Virus record (IMG/VR): IMGVR_UViG_3300010373_000064
Span: 1-46,634 of that record
Strand: one strand, 5' to 3'
Origin: a virus
Length of the DNA: 46,634 nucleotides
In this document: in pieces, positions 1 through 6,836 of the stretch
How the letters are laid out: the number at the start of each line of letters is the position of its first letter
Position numbering within the stretch: the stretch's first letter is position 1
Position numbers and translations under genes: made by a program
Notes under the pieces: generated by a model
What the model saw: only the letters and a program-made list of their open reading frames with translations
What the model was told of the DNA's origin: nothing
The model's database searches: none

Positions 1-960
1 CGCCTCGTCGATGAAGACCAGGAGCGGATGGCCGTGGTACTCCTTGTATTCCCGGGCGAAGGTGAAGATGTTGCGGATATGGGCCTCAGTCGCACCCACG
101 AACATCGACTGGATGTCGGTGGACTGGATGGACAGGAACTCCACTTCCCCGCCGTAGAGTTTGATGAACTCGTTGGCGGCGGCCCGGGCGAACATAGTCT
201 TGCCGCAGCCCGGAGGCCCGCAGAGCAGAGCGCCCTTCGGCATCTTCATGTTGTACTTTTCGTACAGCTCCTTGTACTTGACCGGAGCCTGCACGGCGTC
301 GATGAGGGCCTCGAGAGCTTCCTCGTTACCGACGATATCCTCGAAGTTCTGAGGATCGGCTTTGACGATGAAGTCTTCGACCTCTTCCCGGGCCTCTTTG
401 TAGGACTGCGGGGGCTCACGCTTGGGCGGCGCCGTGGGTTCCCTGGGAACTTCGATGCCTGCGGGACGCATCGAGCCGTCCATCGGGTTGTAGAGGAACC
501 GTTGGCCGACCATATCGCTCAGGCGCCCGCTGCCGATGATGCCGAAGAGAGACTCCGGGTTCATGCCCATAGTCCGGGCGATGTCCCGCAGCATCCGTTC
601 TTGCGACTCGCTAATCTCCCTGTTACGGGCAGCAGGATCGGGGTCGCCCGGCCGGATCGGGACGTCCCTGAACGATCCGTCAGATTGCGCCACCCGACGG
701 TACTCAATGTTTCCAGGCCGGTTCGGCCCCCCAGGAACAGCCATGCCGTTATTGAACCCCATGCCTTGTGCGCGAGCCGCGCGGTTGACGTTATCAGGAT
801 AGCAAGCCGGGCACTGGGGATTGCCGCACCCAGGGCCAAGTTGCATCGGTTCGGGAGGCTTCTCTTCCTTGCCACCCATCTTCTTAGGTTGCTCGATCTT
901 TCCCCTGCCCCAATTGAGGGGATCGAAAGGCGAGCCGAACTTATCTCTCTTCTTTGCCAT
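1..960 (-). CDS. AAA+ ATPase, N-terminal part (continues at the other end of the window)
   Basis: Encodes the first 320 residues of an AAA+ ATPase of the FtsH/Cdc48-like kind. The N-terminal ~180 residues are a low-complexity, Pro/Arg-rich region with a CxxxxCPAC cysteine cluster near residues 45-54, possibly metal binding. The ATPase core follows: a Walker A motif GPPGCGKT near residue 247 and a Walker B motif LLVFIDEA that ends at the window edge. The ATG at 960 lies three bases after the stop of the upstream helicase gene, so the two are probably co-transcribed. The rest of the protein (sensor 1, arginine finger) is encoded at 45975-46634, giving about 528 residues once the circle is closed. 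Such ATPases remodel or unfold protein complexes; the target here is unknown. Confidence 0.85.
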   Translation of the reverse strand, partial: MAKKRDKFGSPFDPLNWGRGKIEQPKKMGGKEEKPPEPMQLGPGCGNPQCPACYPDNVNRAARAQGMGFNNGMAVPGGPNRPGNIEYRRVAQSDGSFRDVPIRPGDPDPAARNREISESQERMLRDIARTMGMNPESLFGIIGSGRLSDMVGQRFLYNPMDGSMRPAGIEVPREPTAPPKREPPQSYKEAREEVEDFIVKADPQNFEDIVGNEEALEALIDAVQAPVKYKELYEKYNMKMPKGALLCGPPGCGKTMFARAAANEFIKLYGGEVEFLSIQSTDIQSMFVGATEAHIRNIFTFAREYKEYHGHPLLVFIDEA

Positions 961-963
961 GAT

Positions 964-2451
964 CTACTCGATGATGTCCTCAAGGTCGATGATGTAGAGG
1001 GTCTCCTTAGCCCTCGTGTGGATGACGTACTGGAGATTGTACTCCTGCTGAAGCTGAGTATCGTCCCCTTCTTCGGCCGCCTTGCGGGACCACTTCGAGG
1101 GGATCAGATGCGGCTCCAGGTGGTACACGATGTCGAACTCGAGTCCTTTGGACTTGTGCCCGGTCATCATCTGGATTGGGCCTGCTTGCTTGAACAGGTT
1201 CTCCGCCCACAGCATAGCCTCGTTGGAGTCGTTGCCGACGTCCGCGAAGACGTTGAGGCACGCGAACTTGTCGTGGATGACAGCGTGCCGCTCCTCGGGC
1301 TGGCGCCGAATTTCCTCGGTGTGCCAGGCACGGATCGCTTTCCGGAACTCCTCCTTGGGAAGAGTGTTCGGGGCGATCTTCTTCATCAACTTCACCAGTC
1401 CAGCGCCGATGTCGTTGCCGATCAGATGAATGCCTCGACCGGCGCGGATCAGTCGCATGGCACAAGCGAACAGCGGAGCGTTATTCCTGCAGATGATCGC
1501 CGAGCCATCTACGATGTCCTTCGGGTCCAGCTCAGTCAGCCGCTCGACCTTGCCCTCCTTGGCCCAGTCGGGATACCGCATGGTAGGGACCCGGTGACGC
1601 ACGTACTCGACCACCTTGATAGGGCAGCGCATGGAAATGGTCAGAGGAAGCTCAGTCATATCGAACTTCTCCTTCATCACCGACATGGCCGAAGTGTGCG
1701 CCCCGCGGAAACCGTAGATCGCCTGGTTCTGATCCCCGACTGCGATCAGCCGACTACCGATGACTTTGGTCAGCGTCTCGAAGTTTAGCGGAGAAAGGTC
1801 CTGCACTTCGTCCGCGAGGACCAGCGGGAACTTGGTGAACTGGCCGCCGAACAGAGTCGACATGTAGATTTGATCGTCGAAGTCGATCAGACCATTGTAT
1901 GCCTGGGCGATCGAGCGGAGCAGCATTTCGTCGACTGTGGACAGGAAGAAGTCGTCGACGTCCGCATCCACCGCGTTCCAGAGTGCGGCCTCGAACGAGC
2001 CTTCGTCACAGAGCGACTTGCCCATGCTCTGTGCCTTGGGCGGGACGTAGCCCATCGACTTGGCGAGGCGCACCGCCCGCATGATCGCGGCGAAGTTGTC
2101 GGAAATCAACTTCTTCTGGGATTGAGGCTTGGTGTCGGAATACTCCTTGAGGTCGTTATAGCCTTTGTTCGGCTCGACAGCGAGGCGTTTGCCGACTGCG
2201 GTGCCCCAGGCCCGGTGGCCCACGGAGTTGATGGTTGAAGACTGGACGTGGCCGGGCAGCCGCTTGGCCATCTCCTCTGCGATCCGCTTGTTGAAGGCGA
2301 GAGCGAGAGTCGGCGTCAGAACGGCATTGGCGACTAGGACCAACGTACTGGTCTTGGTCGCGCCGGCGAGTGCAGAGACGAGGAGGTTGTCCTTCGTCCG
2401 CTTGGCCGCCTCGACAATTGCGGCCTGTTCTTCGGTTGGAGTGAAAGCCAT
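964..2451 (-). CDS. UvrD/Rep-like superfamily 1 helicase
   Basis: A 495-residue SF1 DNA helicase. A Q-like motif (FTPTEEQAAIV) opens the protein, followed by a P-loop in the segment SALAGATKTSTL, Walker B VLADEVQDLSP (UvrD proteins have DExQD here), motif III GDQNQAIYGFRGA, motif V MMTGHKSKGLEFD, and a C-terminal motif VIHTRAKETLYI. The P-loop is unusual: the glycine normally preceding the lysine is threonine (AGATKT). It is shorter than UvrD (about 720 aa), as is common for phage versions. The ATG overlaps the stop of the preceding small gene (TGATG). The likely role is unwinding during phage replication or recombination. Confidence 0.9.
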   Translation of the reverse strand: MAFTPTEEQAAIVEAAKRTKDNLLVSALAGATKTSTLVLVANAVLTPTLALAFNKRIAEEMAKRLPGHVQSSTINSVGHRAWGTAVGKRLAVEPNKGYNDLKEYSDTKPQSQKKLISDNFAAIMRAVRLAKSMGYVPPKAQSMGKSLCDEGSFEAALWNAVDADVDDFFLSTVDEMLLRSIAQAYNGLIDFDDQIYMSTLFGGQFTKFPLVLADEVQDLSPLNFETLTKVIGSRLIAVGDQNQAIYGFRGAHTSAMSVMKEKFDMTELPLTISMRCPIKVVEYVRHRVPTMRYPDWAKEGKVERLTELDPKDIVDGSAIICRNNAPLFACAMRLIRAGRGIHLIGNDIGAGLVKLMKKIAPNTLPKEEFRKAIRAWHTEEIRRQPEERHAVIHDKFACLNVFADVGNDSNEAMLWAENLFKQAGPIQMMTGHKSKGLEFDIVYHLEPHLIPSKWSRKAAEEGDDTQLQQEYNLQYVIHTRAKETLYIIDLEDIIE

Positions 2452-2693
2452 CAGAGCGTATCCTTCAAAAGCTTGGTGATTGCTTCGCTGATGTCCTCAC
2501 GGAGCATCTTGCGAGTTACGGAGACGACGCCATCCTCGGGCTCGTGCTGGTCGACCATTGGCTTGTCCAGCACTTCGAGAGCGGCGGCGAGTGACTGAGA
2601 AACGCCGTCGTTGAAGGATCGGCATTGCTCGCGGTAGCGTTGGATGAGCCTGTGCTCATCTTCCGTGACTTTGATCCTAGAAGGGGATTTCAT
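2451..2693 (-). CDS. Small basic/helical protein, function unknown
   Basis: An 80-residue protein starting with MKSPSRIKVTEDEHRLI. Residues 5-45 are predicted helical by eye and resemble the short helical N-termini of small phage DNA-binding proteins, but I see no clear fold. The ATG overlaps the end of the upstream gene by 17 nt and its stop codon overlaps the helicase ATG by one base, so translation is probably coupled to the helicase. A role linked to helicase loading is only an inference from position. Confidence 0.65.
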   Translation of the reverse strand: MKSPSRIKVTEDEHRLIQRYREQCRSFNDGVSQSLAAALEVLDKPMVDQHEPEDGVVSVTRKMLREDISEAITKLLKDTL

Positions 2694-3096
2694 CGTCGAT
2701 CTCCTTCTGACCAACATCCTGGCCGAAGCCGGAGTAGTCTTGGCCGATAGCCACGCCTGGATGCGTCTCGGCGAAGTCCTTGAGAGCATCGAAGTGATCG
2801 ACGATCGAGTGGATGTTCGCGTTGGGATCGACTGGTGAAGTGGGAGCGCCTGCATCGAAGGCGGGCGAGGGCTTGCCGAACTTGTCCTCGAACGTCTTCA
2901 GATAGTATGTCTCCACCATTTCCAACTTCATCATCAGCAGTTTCTGCGTGACGACCTGGATGTCGATGGCGTGTGCCTGGGCTTGCCAATAGTCATCGAA
3001 GCGCCGGGCGTATTCGTGCCAAGACTTGCCGTCGTCCTCGGAAATGAGGATGGCGGTTTGGGTCCTGTGTTCCAGGAACCTGCTAGCTTCGGACAA
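2677..3096 (-). CDS. Unknown protein with an SSB-type C-terminal tip (DDEIPF)
   Basis: A 139-residue protein starting at TTG (3096), chosen because AAGGAG sits seven bases upstream. The body is mostly helical with no obvious OB fold. Residues ~95-110 are Pro/Ala-rich, and the last residues are KEIDDEIPF. This matches the acidic tip of bacterial SSB (E. coli SSB ends DDDIPF), which binds many replication and repair proteins. It could be a divergent ssDNA-binding protein or a mimic of the SSB tail that recruits host SSB partners. It sits two genes upstream of the helicase. The tip is seen directly; the function is inferred. Confidence 0.7.
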   Translation of the reverse strand: MSEASRFLEHRTQTAILISEDDGKSWHEYARRFDDYWQAQAHAIDIQVVTQKLLMMKLEMVETYYLKTFEDKFGKPSPAFDAGAPTSPVDPNANIHSIVDHFDALKDFAETHPGVAIGQDYSGFGQDVGQKEIDDEIPF

Positions 3097-3292
3097 AGCC
3101 GATCTCCTTCAAGAACTTGCGCTTCTCGGAATAAGGAGCGCGTGCTGCGAGTTTGGTGAGAGCTTCAAGGAAGCCCGCACCGACGATGGCGTCGCCTTCC
3201 CAATCTGAGTCGACACCGCCCTGCCAAATGGCGGCTTCGCCGACTGCAGCGAGAAGTAAGTCAGCCCGGATTTGCGGGTGACGGTAGGTCAT
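3083..3292 (-). CDS. Hypothetical protein, 69 aa
   Basis: Starts MTYRHPQIRADLLLAAVGEAAIWQGG and ends in a basic helix (EKRKFLKEIGFVRS). The ATG is preceded by a strong AAGGAGG site six bases upstream, which supports the start despite a 32-nt overlap with the upstream gene. The family is not recognised. Confidence 0.65.
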   Translation of the reverse strand: MTYRHPQIRADLLLAAVGEAAIWQGGVDSDWEGDAIVGAGFLEALTKLAARAPYSEKRKFLKEIGFVRS

Positions 3293-3551
3293 ACTGGCCC
3301 TCCTTGAGTTTGCCGAGCATGGGGGACTTGGGATCGCCGACGTAAGTCACGCCGTCAGCCCACTTCCACTCGGCGTTGCAGGAGTCTCCATCATCAGTGA
3401 TGATGACGCGACGAGTCGTGCCGAGCTTCGCGCCGACTGAGGTGCAGTAGTGCAGAAACGCCTTGAACGCCTCTTCTGCCGAGACGTAACGCCTTACGTA
3501 TTCGTAAGTCTCGTCCGGGAAGAACTGGCAGACGGAGAACTCACCAGTCAT
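3261..3551 (-). CDS. Hypothetical protein, 96 aa
   Basis: Starts MTGEFSVCQFFPDETYEYVRRYVSAEEAFKAF at an ATG that overlaps the upstream stop (ATGA). The sequence reads like a compact alpha/beta domain: an aromatic-rich N-terminus, a helix with SAEEAFKAFLHYC, then strands (RRVIITDDGD, GVTYVG). This resembles small phage proteins that contain a repeated 'EAFKAFxHY' helix, but I cannot name a function. Confidence 0.65.
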   Translation of the reverse strand: MTGEFSVCQFFPDETYEYVRRYVSAEEAFKAFLHYCTSVGAKLGTTRRVIITDDGDSCNAEWKWADGVTYVGDPKSPMLGKLKEGQYDLPSPANPG

Positions 3552-3754
3552 TTCATGCTCTCCCACAGCGCCAGCGCATCCTTGGGCATATGCTGCCTGC
3601 AATAATGCGAGTTGATGAGCCCGCCCGCCATGTAGCCTTCTGGAGGCTTGTGGTTCGAGCGCGTGACTGCGAAGATCGCCGGTGATGGGCAATCCTCGCA
3701 GGAGAAGTTCAGTCTCTGAACCGAGACGACTTCGTTTCCTCTATAGTCTGCCAT
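3548..3754 (-). CDS. Small putative zinc-binding protein
   Basis: A 68-residue protein with CEDCPS near residue 20 and HYCRQHM near residue 53, a CxxC...HxCxxH spacing typical of a small zinc ribbon or treble clef. The ATG overlaps the stop of the upstream gene by one base (TAATG). Function unknown. Confidence 0.65.
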   Translation of the reverse strand: MADYRGNEVVSVQRLNFSCEDCPSPAIFAVTRSNHKPPEGYMAGGLINSHYCRQHMPKDALALWESMK

Positions 3755-4095
3755 TATTCCCCTATCAAGTCGAGATTGACTTCATCCAGCAGATCGAGGT
3801 TGATCTCTGGACTCTTGATGACGCCGACGACTTGGACCATGCCGAGTTCTTCGGCTTGGCGGATAAGTTCTGCATCGTTACTGTGGTCGGCTTTAGTACG
3901 ATGCTGGTCCGGGTGCTCGATTGCGATGACTCCACGGCGGAAGAGGTTTAACGTGTTCTCCAACTTGCCGCCGACGTCGTTCCTCGAAACGGGAATAACT
4001 GCCCCGTTTTCGAGGTTGGCGTAATACAGACCACTGGTATGATCGTATGTGAAGTCGATACGTAGCCGGAAGCCGGTCTTTTTAGCCTTTCGCAT
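3754..4095 (-). CDS. Small protein with a tandem NLDLL/NLDLI C-terminal motif
   Basis: A 113-residue protein with a basic N-terminus (MRKAKKTGFRLRI) and a mixed alpha/beta body. The C-terminus carries EINLDLL and, directly after, VNLDLIGE. The same INLDLL ending occurs in two other small proteins of this arm (43810-44052 and 45478-45726). The motif resembles the sliding-clamp binding peptide (Q-L-S/D-L-F/L) with Asn in place of Gln. The start at 4095 overlaps the upstream gene by 14 nt. The body family is not recognised. Confidence 0.65.
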   Translation of the reverse strand: MRKAKKTGFRLRIDFTYDHTSGLYYANLENGAVIPVSRNDVGGKLENTLNLFRRGVIAIEHPDQHRTKADHSNDAELIRQAEELGMVQVVGVIKSPEINLDLLDEVNLDLIGE

Positions 4096-4351
4096 CGACG
4101 GGCTCCCTGATTGGGTCGAAGTCGCAGACGGTGAAGTTGGGCTCAAGGCCGAACAACGCCTCCTGGAAATCGTCCTTGTACTTCCGAATGGCTGCGAGGC
4201 GACGGTTTGCGATGTACGCCTCCGCCCACAGCCTGGCTGCATGTTGGTGAGGAAAGACCGATCGCCGGACGACCTGGTTAAAGGCCGCCCGGTCCTCGAT
4301 CTCGCACAGGACCACCACGTTGCCGACGTAGTGAGTGCGAGCTTTACTCAT
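4082..4351 (-). CDS. Hypothetical protein, 89 aa
   Basis: Starts MSKARTHYVGNVVVLCEIEDRAAF at an ATG overlapping the stop of the 26-codon gene upstream (ATGA). It contains a helix-rich middle (HAARLWAEAYIANRRLAAIRKYKDDF) and ends acidic. No known domain recognised. Confidence 0.65.
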   Translation of the reverse strand: MSKARTHYVGNVVVLCEIEDRAAFNQVVRRSVFPHQHAARLWAEAYIANRRLAAIRKYKDDFQEALFGLEPNFTVCDFDPIREPVDAKG

Positions 4352-4428
4352 TTGCGATGGTCCTTCATCAGAACAGACAAGCCACCAGCAAAGAGCAGTA
4401 TCCAGATGAGTGCCTCTGCCGGGCTCAC
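4348..4428 (-). CDS. 26-residue membrane peptide
   Basis: A very short gene: GTG at 4428 preceded by GGAGG five bases upstream. It encodes a peptide whose middle (ALIWILLFAGGLSVLM) is one hydrophobic segment, followed by a basic tail (KDHRK). Its GTG overlaps the upstream stop (GTGA) and its own stop overlaps the next ATG (ATGA), so it fills the operon with no spare base. That architecture is the main argument that it is real. It may be a small inner-membrane peptide acting on the host. Confidence 0.6.
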   Translation of the reverse strand: MSPAEALIWILLFAGGLSVLMKDHRK

Positions 4429-4664
4429 TTGATCCTCCAAACCATGATGTAAGGACCATCGCGCATAGTGCGATAACGCCGGATGCCGTCCTTGTTGATC
4501 CTGTAGATTTCCCGGCGCATTTCTTGAGCTTCCTTTTCAGACAGCTCAAACTCCCCCGCAGATGCCAGGGGAATGGTGGCAAGTTCCTCTGCCGAAGGAA
4601 CCTTGGTCCAGCGGAGCCTCGGCGCTGGCTTGTGGATTTTACGAAGCTCGACTACGTTGTTCAA
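4425..4664 (-). CDS. Hypothetical protein, 79 aa
   Basis: Begins at TTG 4664, supported by GGAGG six bases upstream and by an exact TTGA overlap with the upstream stop. The frame is open further upstream, but that stretch merely shadows the neighbouring genes. The protein is charged, with a helix FELSEKEAQEMRREIYRI and a C-terminal strand-like PYIMVWRIK. Function unknown. Confidence 0.6.
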   Translation of the reverse strand: MNNVVELRKIHKPAPRLRWTKVPSAEELATIPLASAGEFELSEKEAQEMRREIYRINKDGIRRYRTMRDGPYIMVWRIK

Positions 4665-4843
4665 TGGATACCCTCCATGTTGGGATTGAAGCGACTTAGG
4701 GGACGACCCCTGGGCCGCATGTGAGTGCCGATCTGCGTGAGCAGTCGCCACATCTTGACGTGATTGATGCCCGTATACTCTGCGATCTCTTTGATACTGA
4801 AACCCCAGTAGTACAACGTCTGCATCTCCTGCAGGGTGAGCAT
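4661..4843 (-). CDS. Small helix-turn-helix protein
   Basis: A 60-residue protein. Residues ~14-38 (GFSIKEIAEYTGINHVKMWRLL) have the spacing of a helix-turn-helix, with a conserved-looking SIKEIAEYTGIN turn. A basic RPRGRPLSR tail resembles an AT-hook and follows the domain. It probably binds DNA and may regulate early phage or host promoters. It lies six bases after the upstream gene and is read from the promoter at about 5105-5133. Confidence 0.7.
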   Translation of the reverse strand: MLTLQEMQTLYYWGFSIKEIAEYTGINHVKMWRLLTQIGTHMRPRGRPLSRFNPNMEGIH

Positions 4844-4849
4844 GGGCGA

Positions 4850-5068
4850 TCACCCGGCGACTTTGAGAAAGCGACCATCCGGCTGCTTCTCGTACTTCTG
4901 GCCGCAGCCAGTCCCAAGGTTTGGGGCGGCCCGGTGGTCTCGCCACGACTCTTCTGTCATGAGCGCCCAGGGTCCATGTCTGGTCCTGGCGTCATACAGA
5001 ACGTCCTTGACGGGAACACCGAAGTCGTCCTCGGCCGGTTGCCCGCACCAATAGACTTCGTTAGTCAC
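4850..5068 (-). CDS. Hypothetical protein, 72 aa; first gene after a strong leftward promoter
   Basis: GTG start at 5068 with GGAG seven bases upstream. The protein starts MTNEVYWCGQPAEDDFGVPV and contains two cysteines and many aromatic residues; it is not recognised. It is the first gene downstream of the TTGACA-17-TAAGCT promoter, so it may be expressed early. Confidence 0.6.
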   Translation of the reverse strand: MTNEVYWCGQPAEDDFGVPVKDVLYDARTRHGPWALMTEESWRDHRAAPNLGTGCGQKYEKQPDGRFLKVAG

Positions 5069-5100
5069 TGACTTATCTCCATTTCTTACTACGCTAACGC

Positions 5101-5112
5101 GGTAAGCTTACC
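5101..5112. promoter_or_regulatory. Perfect 12-bp palindrome overlapping the -10 box (candidate operator)
   Basis: GGTAAGCTTACC is a perfect palindrome that covers the -10 element of the leftward promoter, where a dimeric repressor would block RNA polymerase. The nearby small HTH protein is a candidate binder, by position only. Confidence 0.45.
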
Positions 5113-5133
5113 ATATTTCTTCCAGTATGTCAA
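5105..5133 (-). promoter_or_regulatory. Leftward sigma70-like promoter
   Basis: On the minus strand TTGACA (5133-5128) and TAAGCT (5110-5105) are separated by exactly 17 bases in an AT-rich stretch between two genes. Transcription would start near 5098 and give a ~30-nt leader before the GTG at 5068. Confidence 0.6.
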
Positions 5134-5165
5134 TCTATATTAATCTATCCATCTATTTAATTTGA

Positions 5166-5657
5166 CTATAAGAACGGGTTGTCTAGGTAGAACTGTCTCG
5201 TTTCTTCGTTATACCCGAAGACGCCATTGCCTGATCTAATCTCACTCACAAGATACGCGGCGACTTCTTGCGGGTCTCGGCCGATCTTAGTGGCGCATTC
5301 AGATACAGTGAACGGTGTCATGAGTTTATACCGTGCGCGGATGCTGCGGAGCATGTTACTTCTCTGAGCCCGCTTGCGCTCTGCGACTTTGCGCGGGTTG
5401 ACAGCCTCGACAGACTGTTTGACCAGCTTGTCAACCGCTGCCTCCAGCTCGGTCATCGCCTCGTCAATTTCCGCTGGCGCTACGCTGCCTTCGAGTCCAG
5501 CCAGCGGGTCATCCTCATCTGGCGTCTCGGCGGGATTTAGCTCCTCCAACCATTTGATGTAAGTGTCCTGGTCGGCGGGCGATGCAGTCTTGAATGCCTC
5601 GTTCAACTTATCCCTGTCGTTGTGGTAGAAGTCTTGGAACTGTTCGCGGGTGAGCAT
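5166..5657 (-). CDS. Putative DNA-binding protein, first gene of the leftward arm
   Basis: A 163-residue protein. ATG 5657 was chosen over the in-frame TTG at 5669 because GGAGG lies five bases upstream of the ATG. The N-terminal half is acidic and helical (EELNPAETPDEDDPLAGLEG). The C-terminal ~65 residues are basic, then FTVSECATKIGRDPQEVAAYLVSEIRSGNGVFGY, which looks like a winged-helix domain (helix, turn, recognition helix, wing). It lies next to the putative origin, so an origin-binding or regulatory role is possible. This is inference from fold-like pattern and position. Confidence 0.65.
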   Translation of the reverse strand: MLTREQFQDFYHNDRDKLNEAFKTASPADQDTYIKWLEELNPAETPDEDDPLAGLEGSVAPAEIDEAMTELEAAVDKLVKQSVEAVNPRKVAERKRAQRSNMLRSIRARYKLMTPFTVSECATKIGRDPQEVAAYLVSEIRSGNGVFGYNEETRQFYLDNPFL

Positions 5658-5720
5658 GTTTGCCTCCAAATGTTCGCCGGGCGCTCCGCGTACCGACTGT
5701 TAATGCCCTGGACTGTTCGA

Positions 5721-5752
5721 TGCGGATACGGGTCAATCCGGGTGCGGATCAA
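5721..5752 (-). repeat. Two 16-bp iterons, left pair (reverse orientation)
   Basis: 5737-5752 reads TTGATCCGCACCCGGA on the minus strand, identical to the right-hand unit at 5994-6009. 5721-5736 is a diverged neighbour matching it at 12 of 16 positions. Confidence 0.7.
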
Positions 5753-5786
5753 TGGTCGCTCCACACCGCGCGGGAGTCAATGGTCT

Positions 5787-5823
5787 GCATGTATGCCCTC
5801 GGAATACGTCTGCATCAATTACT
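5787..5823. repeat. Dispersed palindromic repeat, copy A
   Basis: Core GTATGCCCTCGGAATAC (5791-5807) is a hairpin with one mismatch, followed by GTCTGCATCAATTACT. The 20-base tail ATACGTCTGCATCAATTACT is identical to the copy inside the 1837-aa gene at 28928-28947. Confidence 0.7.
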
Positions 5824-5847
5824 GTAAGAACTTGCTACTGTTCAATT

Positions 5848-5874
5848 CTCAGTCTGTTCTGCCCTGAGACTGAG
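5848..5874. repeat. Hairpin in the origin-like region
   Basis: CTCAGTCT (5848-5855) and AGACTGAG (5867-5874) are perfect inverted arms around an 11-base loop. An A-rich tract, not a T-rich one, follows on the plus strand, so it is a poor intrinsic terminator for either direction and more likely part of the origin. Confidence 0.55.
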
Positions 5875-5908
5875 TATTAAAAAAAAAAAAAATAATAATA
5901 CTATACTA
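5875..5908. other. AT-rich tract (possible unwinding element)
   Basis: Almost pure A/T in a GC-rich genome, including a run of 14 A (5879-5892) followed by TAATAATAATACTATA. It lies between the oppositely oriented iteron pairs. Confidence 0.55.
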
Positions 5909-5977
5909 GACCGGACTGGGTGGGATTGACTAGAAGACACAGAGTAAGCCCCGGCTGGACGGCGAGCACACATAGCG

Positions 5978-6009
5978 TTGATCCGCACTCGGATTGATCC
6001 GCACCCGGA
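5978..6009 (+). repeat. Two 16-bp iterons, right pair (forward orientation)
   Basis: TTGATCCGCACTCGGA and TTGATCCGCACCCGGA are directly adjacent and differ at one base. The second is the exact inverse of 5737-5752; that inverted match extends to 17 bp. Confidence 0.75.
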
Positions 6010-6205
6010 CACAACGTAGTCACGATCACAAAAGCGTGATTGACCGGCTGGACGGATTGACTAACCCGCTACGCGGTCCCATGTTGGGGGTCCGGTGATT
6101 GACCGGGCGGCGCAAGCCGTGGTCTTTGACAATCGAGCAAAGAACGAGTCGGGCGCTAGCTGCGTCGCCCGGTTCGGCAACTCATAGCAGCGGAGAACTA
6201 CCACA

Positions 6206-6772
6206 ATGGCTGATACCCATAACGTGACTCTCGCCATTCCGGACTCGATTGGCGTCACGCTTCGCGGCTTCGCCCGCAAGCTGGACACTACCAAGCTTCC
6301 GGAAAACGTGATCGTCGCACTCTTCGAGAAGGGCGTTCAACGCGGGTCGAATGATCCGCTCGGCGCACTCTTCGAGAAGGGCGAGACGGTCGCCGAGTCC
6401 AAGGTGGACGAATACTGGAACGATCTGGTCGCGCGCTGGACGAAGGGCGAAGTCGCCAAGACTCGCTCGGGCGGACTCGGCCGGACTACCGATCCGGTGC
6501 AACGCGAGATCAAGCGACTGGCGAACGCGGAAGTCGACGCCAGCTTGACCAAGCTTCTCGTCCATCACGGCGCCGGCGGAGTCCCGATGACGCGCAAAGA
6601 CTTCGACGAGAAGTTGCGCGCGAAGTACGTGACCGGCCAAATCGAGCGGCACAAAGACCGACTCGAGAAGGAAGCGAAGGCCAATCTGGCCAAGCTGCAA
6701 AAGGCCGGTGAAGTCGAGCTGCTGGACATCGGCGGCGGCGACGAGTCGGAAGGCGAAGGCGGCGACGAATAG
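6206..6772 (+). CDS. Unknown 188-aa protein on its own transcription unit
   Basis: Starts MADTHNVTLAIPDSIGVTLRGFARKLDTT; GCGGAG lies about ten bases upstream of the ATG. The body is lysine/glutamate-rich and helical, with EIKRLANAEVDASLTKLL and KDRLEKEAKANLAKLQKAGE suggesting coiled coil. The C-terminus is an acidic, Gly-rich tail (GGGDESEGEGGDE). It is the first rightward gene, followed by a strong intrinsic terminator and a 350-bp gap, so it is regulated apart from the structural genes. The acidic tail could suit a DNA mimic, a chaperone or a ssDNA-binding protein. Family not recognised. Confidence 0.75.
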   Translation: MADTHNVTLAIPDSIGVTLRGFARKLDTTKLPENVIVALFEKGVQRGSNDPLGALFEKGETVAESKVDEYWNDLVARWTKGEVAKTRSGGLGRTTDPVQREIKRLANAEVDASLTKLLVHHGAGGVPMTRKDFDEKLRAKYVTGQIERHKDRLEKEAKANLAKLQKAGEVELLDIGGGDESEGEGGDE

Positions 6773-6800
6773 TCCGCACGCTGACGATCTAGACTAAGCG

Positions 6801-6836
6801 AGCCCCGGCTGACAGAACGTCGCCGGGGCTTTGCTT
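6801..6836 (+). terminator. Intrinsic terminator after the 188-aa gene
   Basis: AGCCCCGGC (6801-6809) pairs perfectly with GCCGGGGCT (6822-6830) over a 12-base loop and is followed by TTGCTTT. It lies 30 bases after the stop codon. Confidence 0.8.

Larger units (their letters stand above)
5658..6205. promoter_or_regulatory. Putative replication origin / divergent control region
   Basis: A 548-bp stretch with no convincing gene between the leftward and rightward arms. It holds two pairs of 16-bp iterons in opposite orientation, one copy of the dispersed palindromic repeat, an 8-bp-arm hairpin, a 14-A tract with TAATAATAATACTATA, and five GATTGAC heptamers (5934, 6038, 6055 and 6097 on the plus strand; 5732 on the minus strand). 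A TTGACA occurs at about 6127, but no good -10 sits 17 bases further. Repeats flanking an unwinding-prone AT tract fit an origin; no consensus DnaA box was seen. Confidence 0.5.

Noticed and set aside
28-1788. Long open frame on the plus strand (586 codons)
   Set aside because: It runs antisense to the AAA+ and helicase genes, whose motifs are clear, and encodes no recognisable domain; its openness follows from codon bias of the real genes.
4816-4830. ACGTCTGCATC match to the dispersed repeat
   Set aside because: Only 11 bases inside a coding helix-turn-helix gene, without the palindromic core; likely chance.
5848-5892. Hairpin plus A-run as an intrinsic terminator
   Set aside because: On the plus strand the run is A, not T; on the minus strand the T-run precedes the hairpin, so neither direction fits.
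6127-6160. TTGACA at about 6127 as a promoter for the 188-aa gene
   Set aside because: No -10-like hexamer 16-18 bases downstream; the stretch there is GC-rich.
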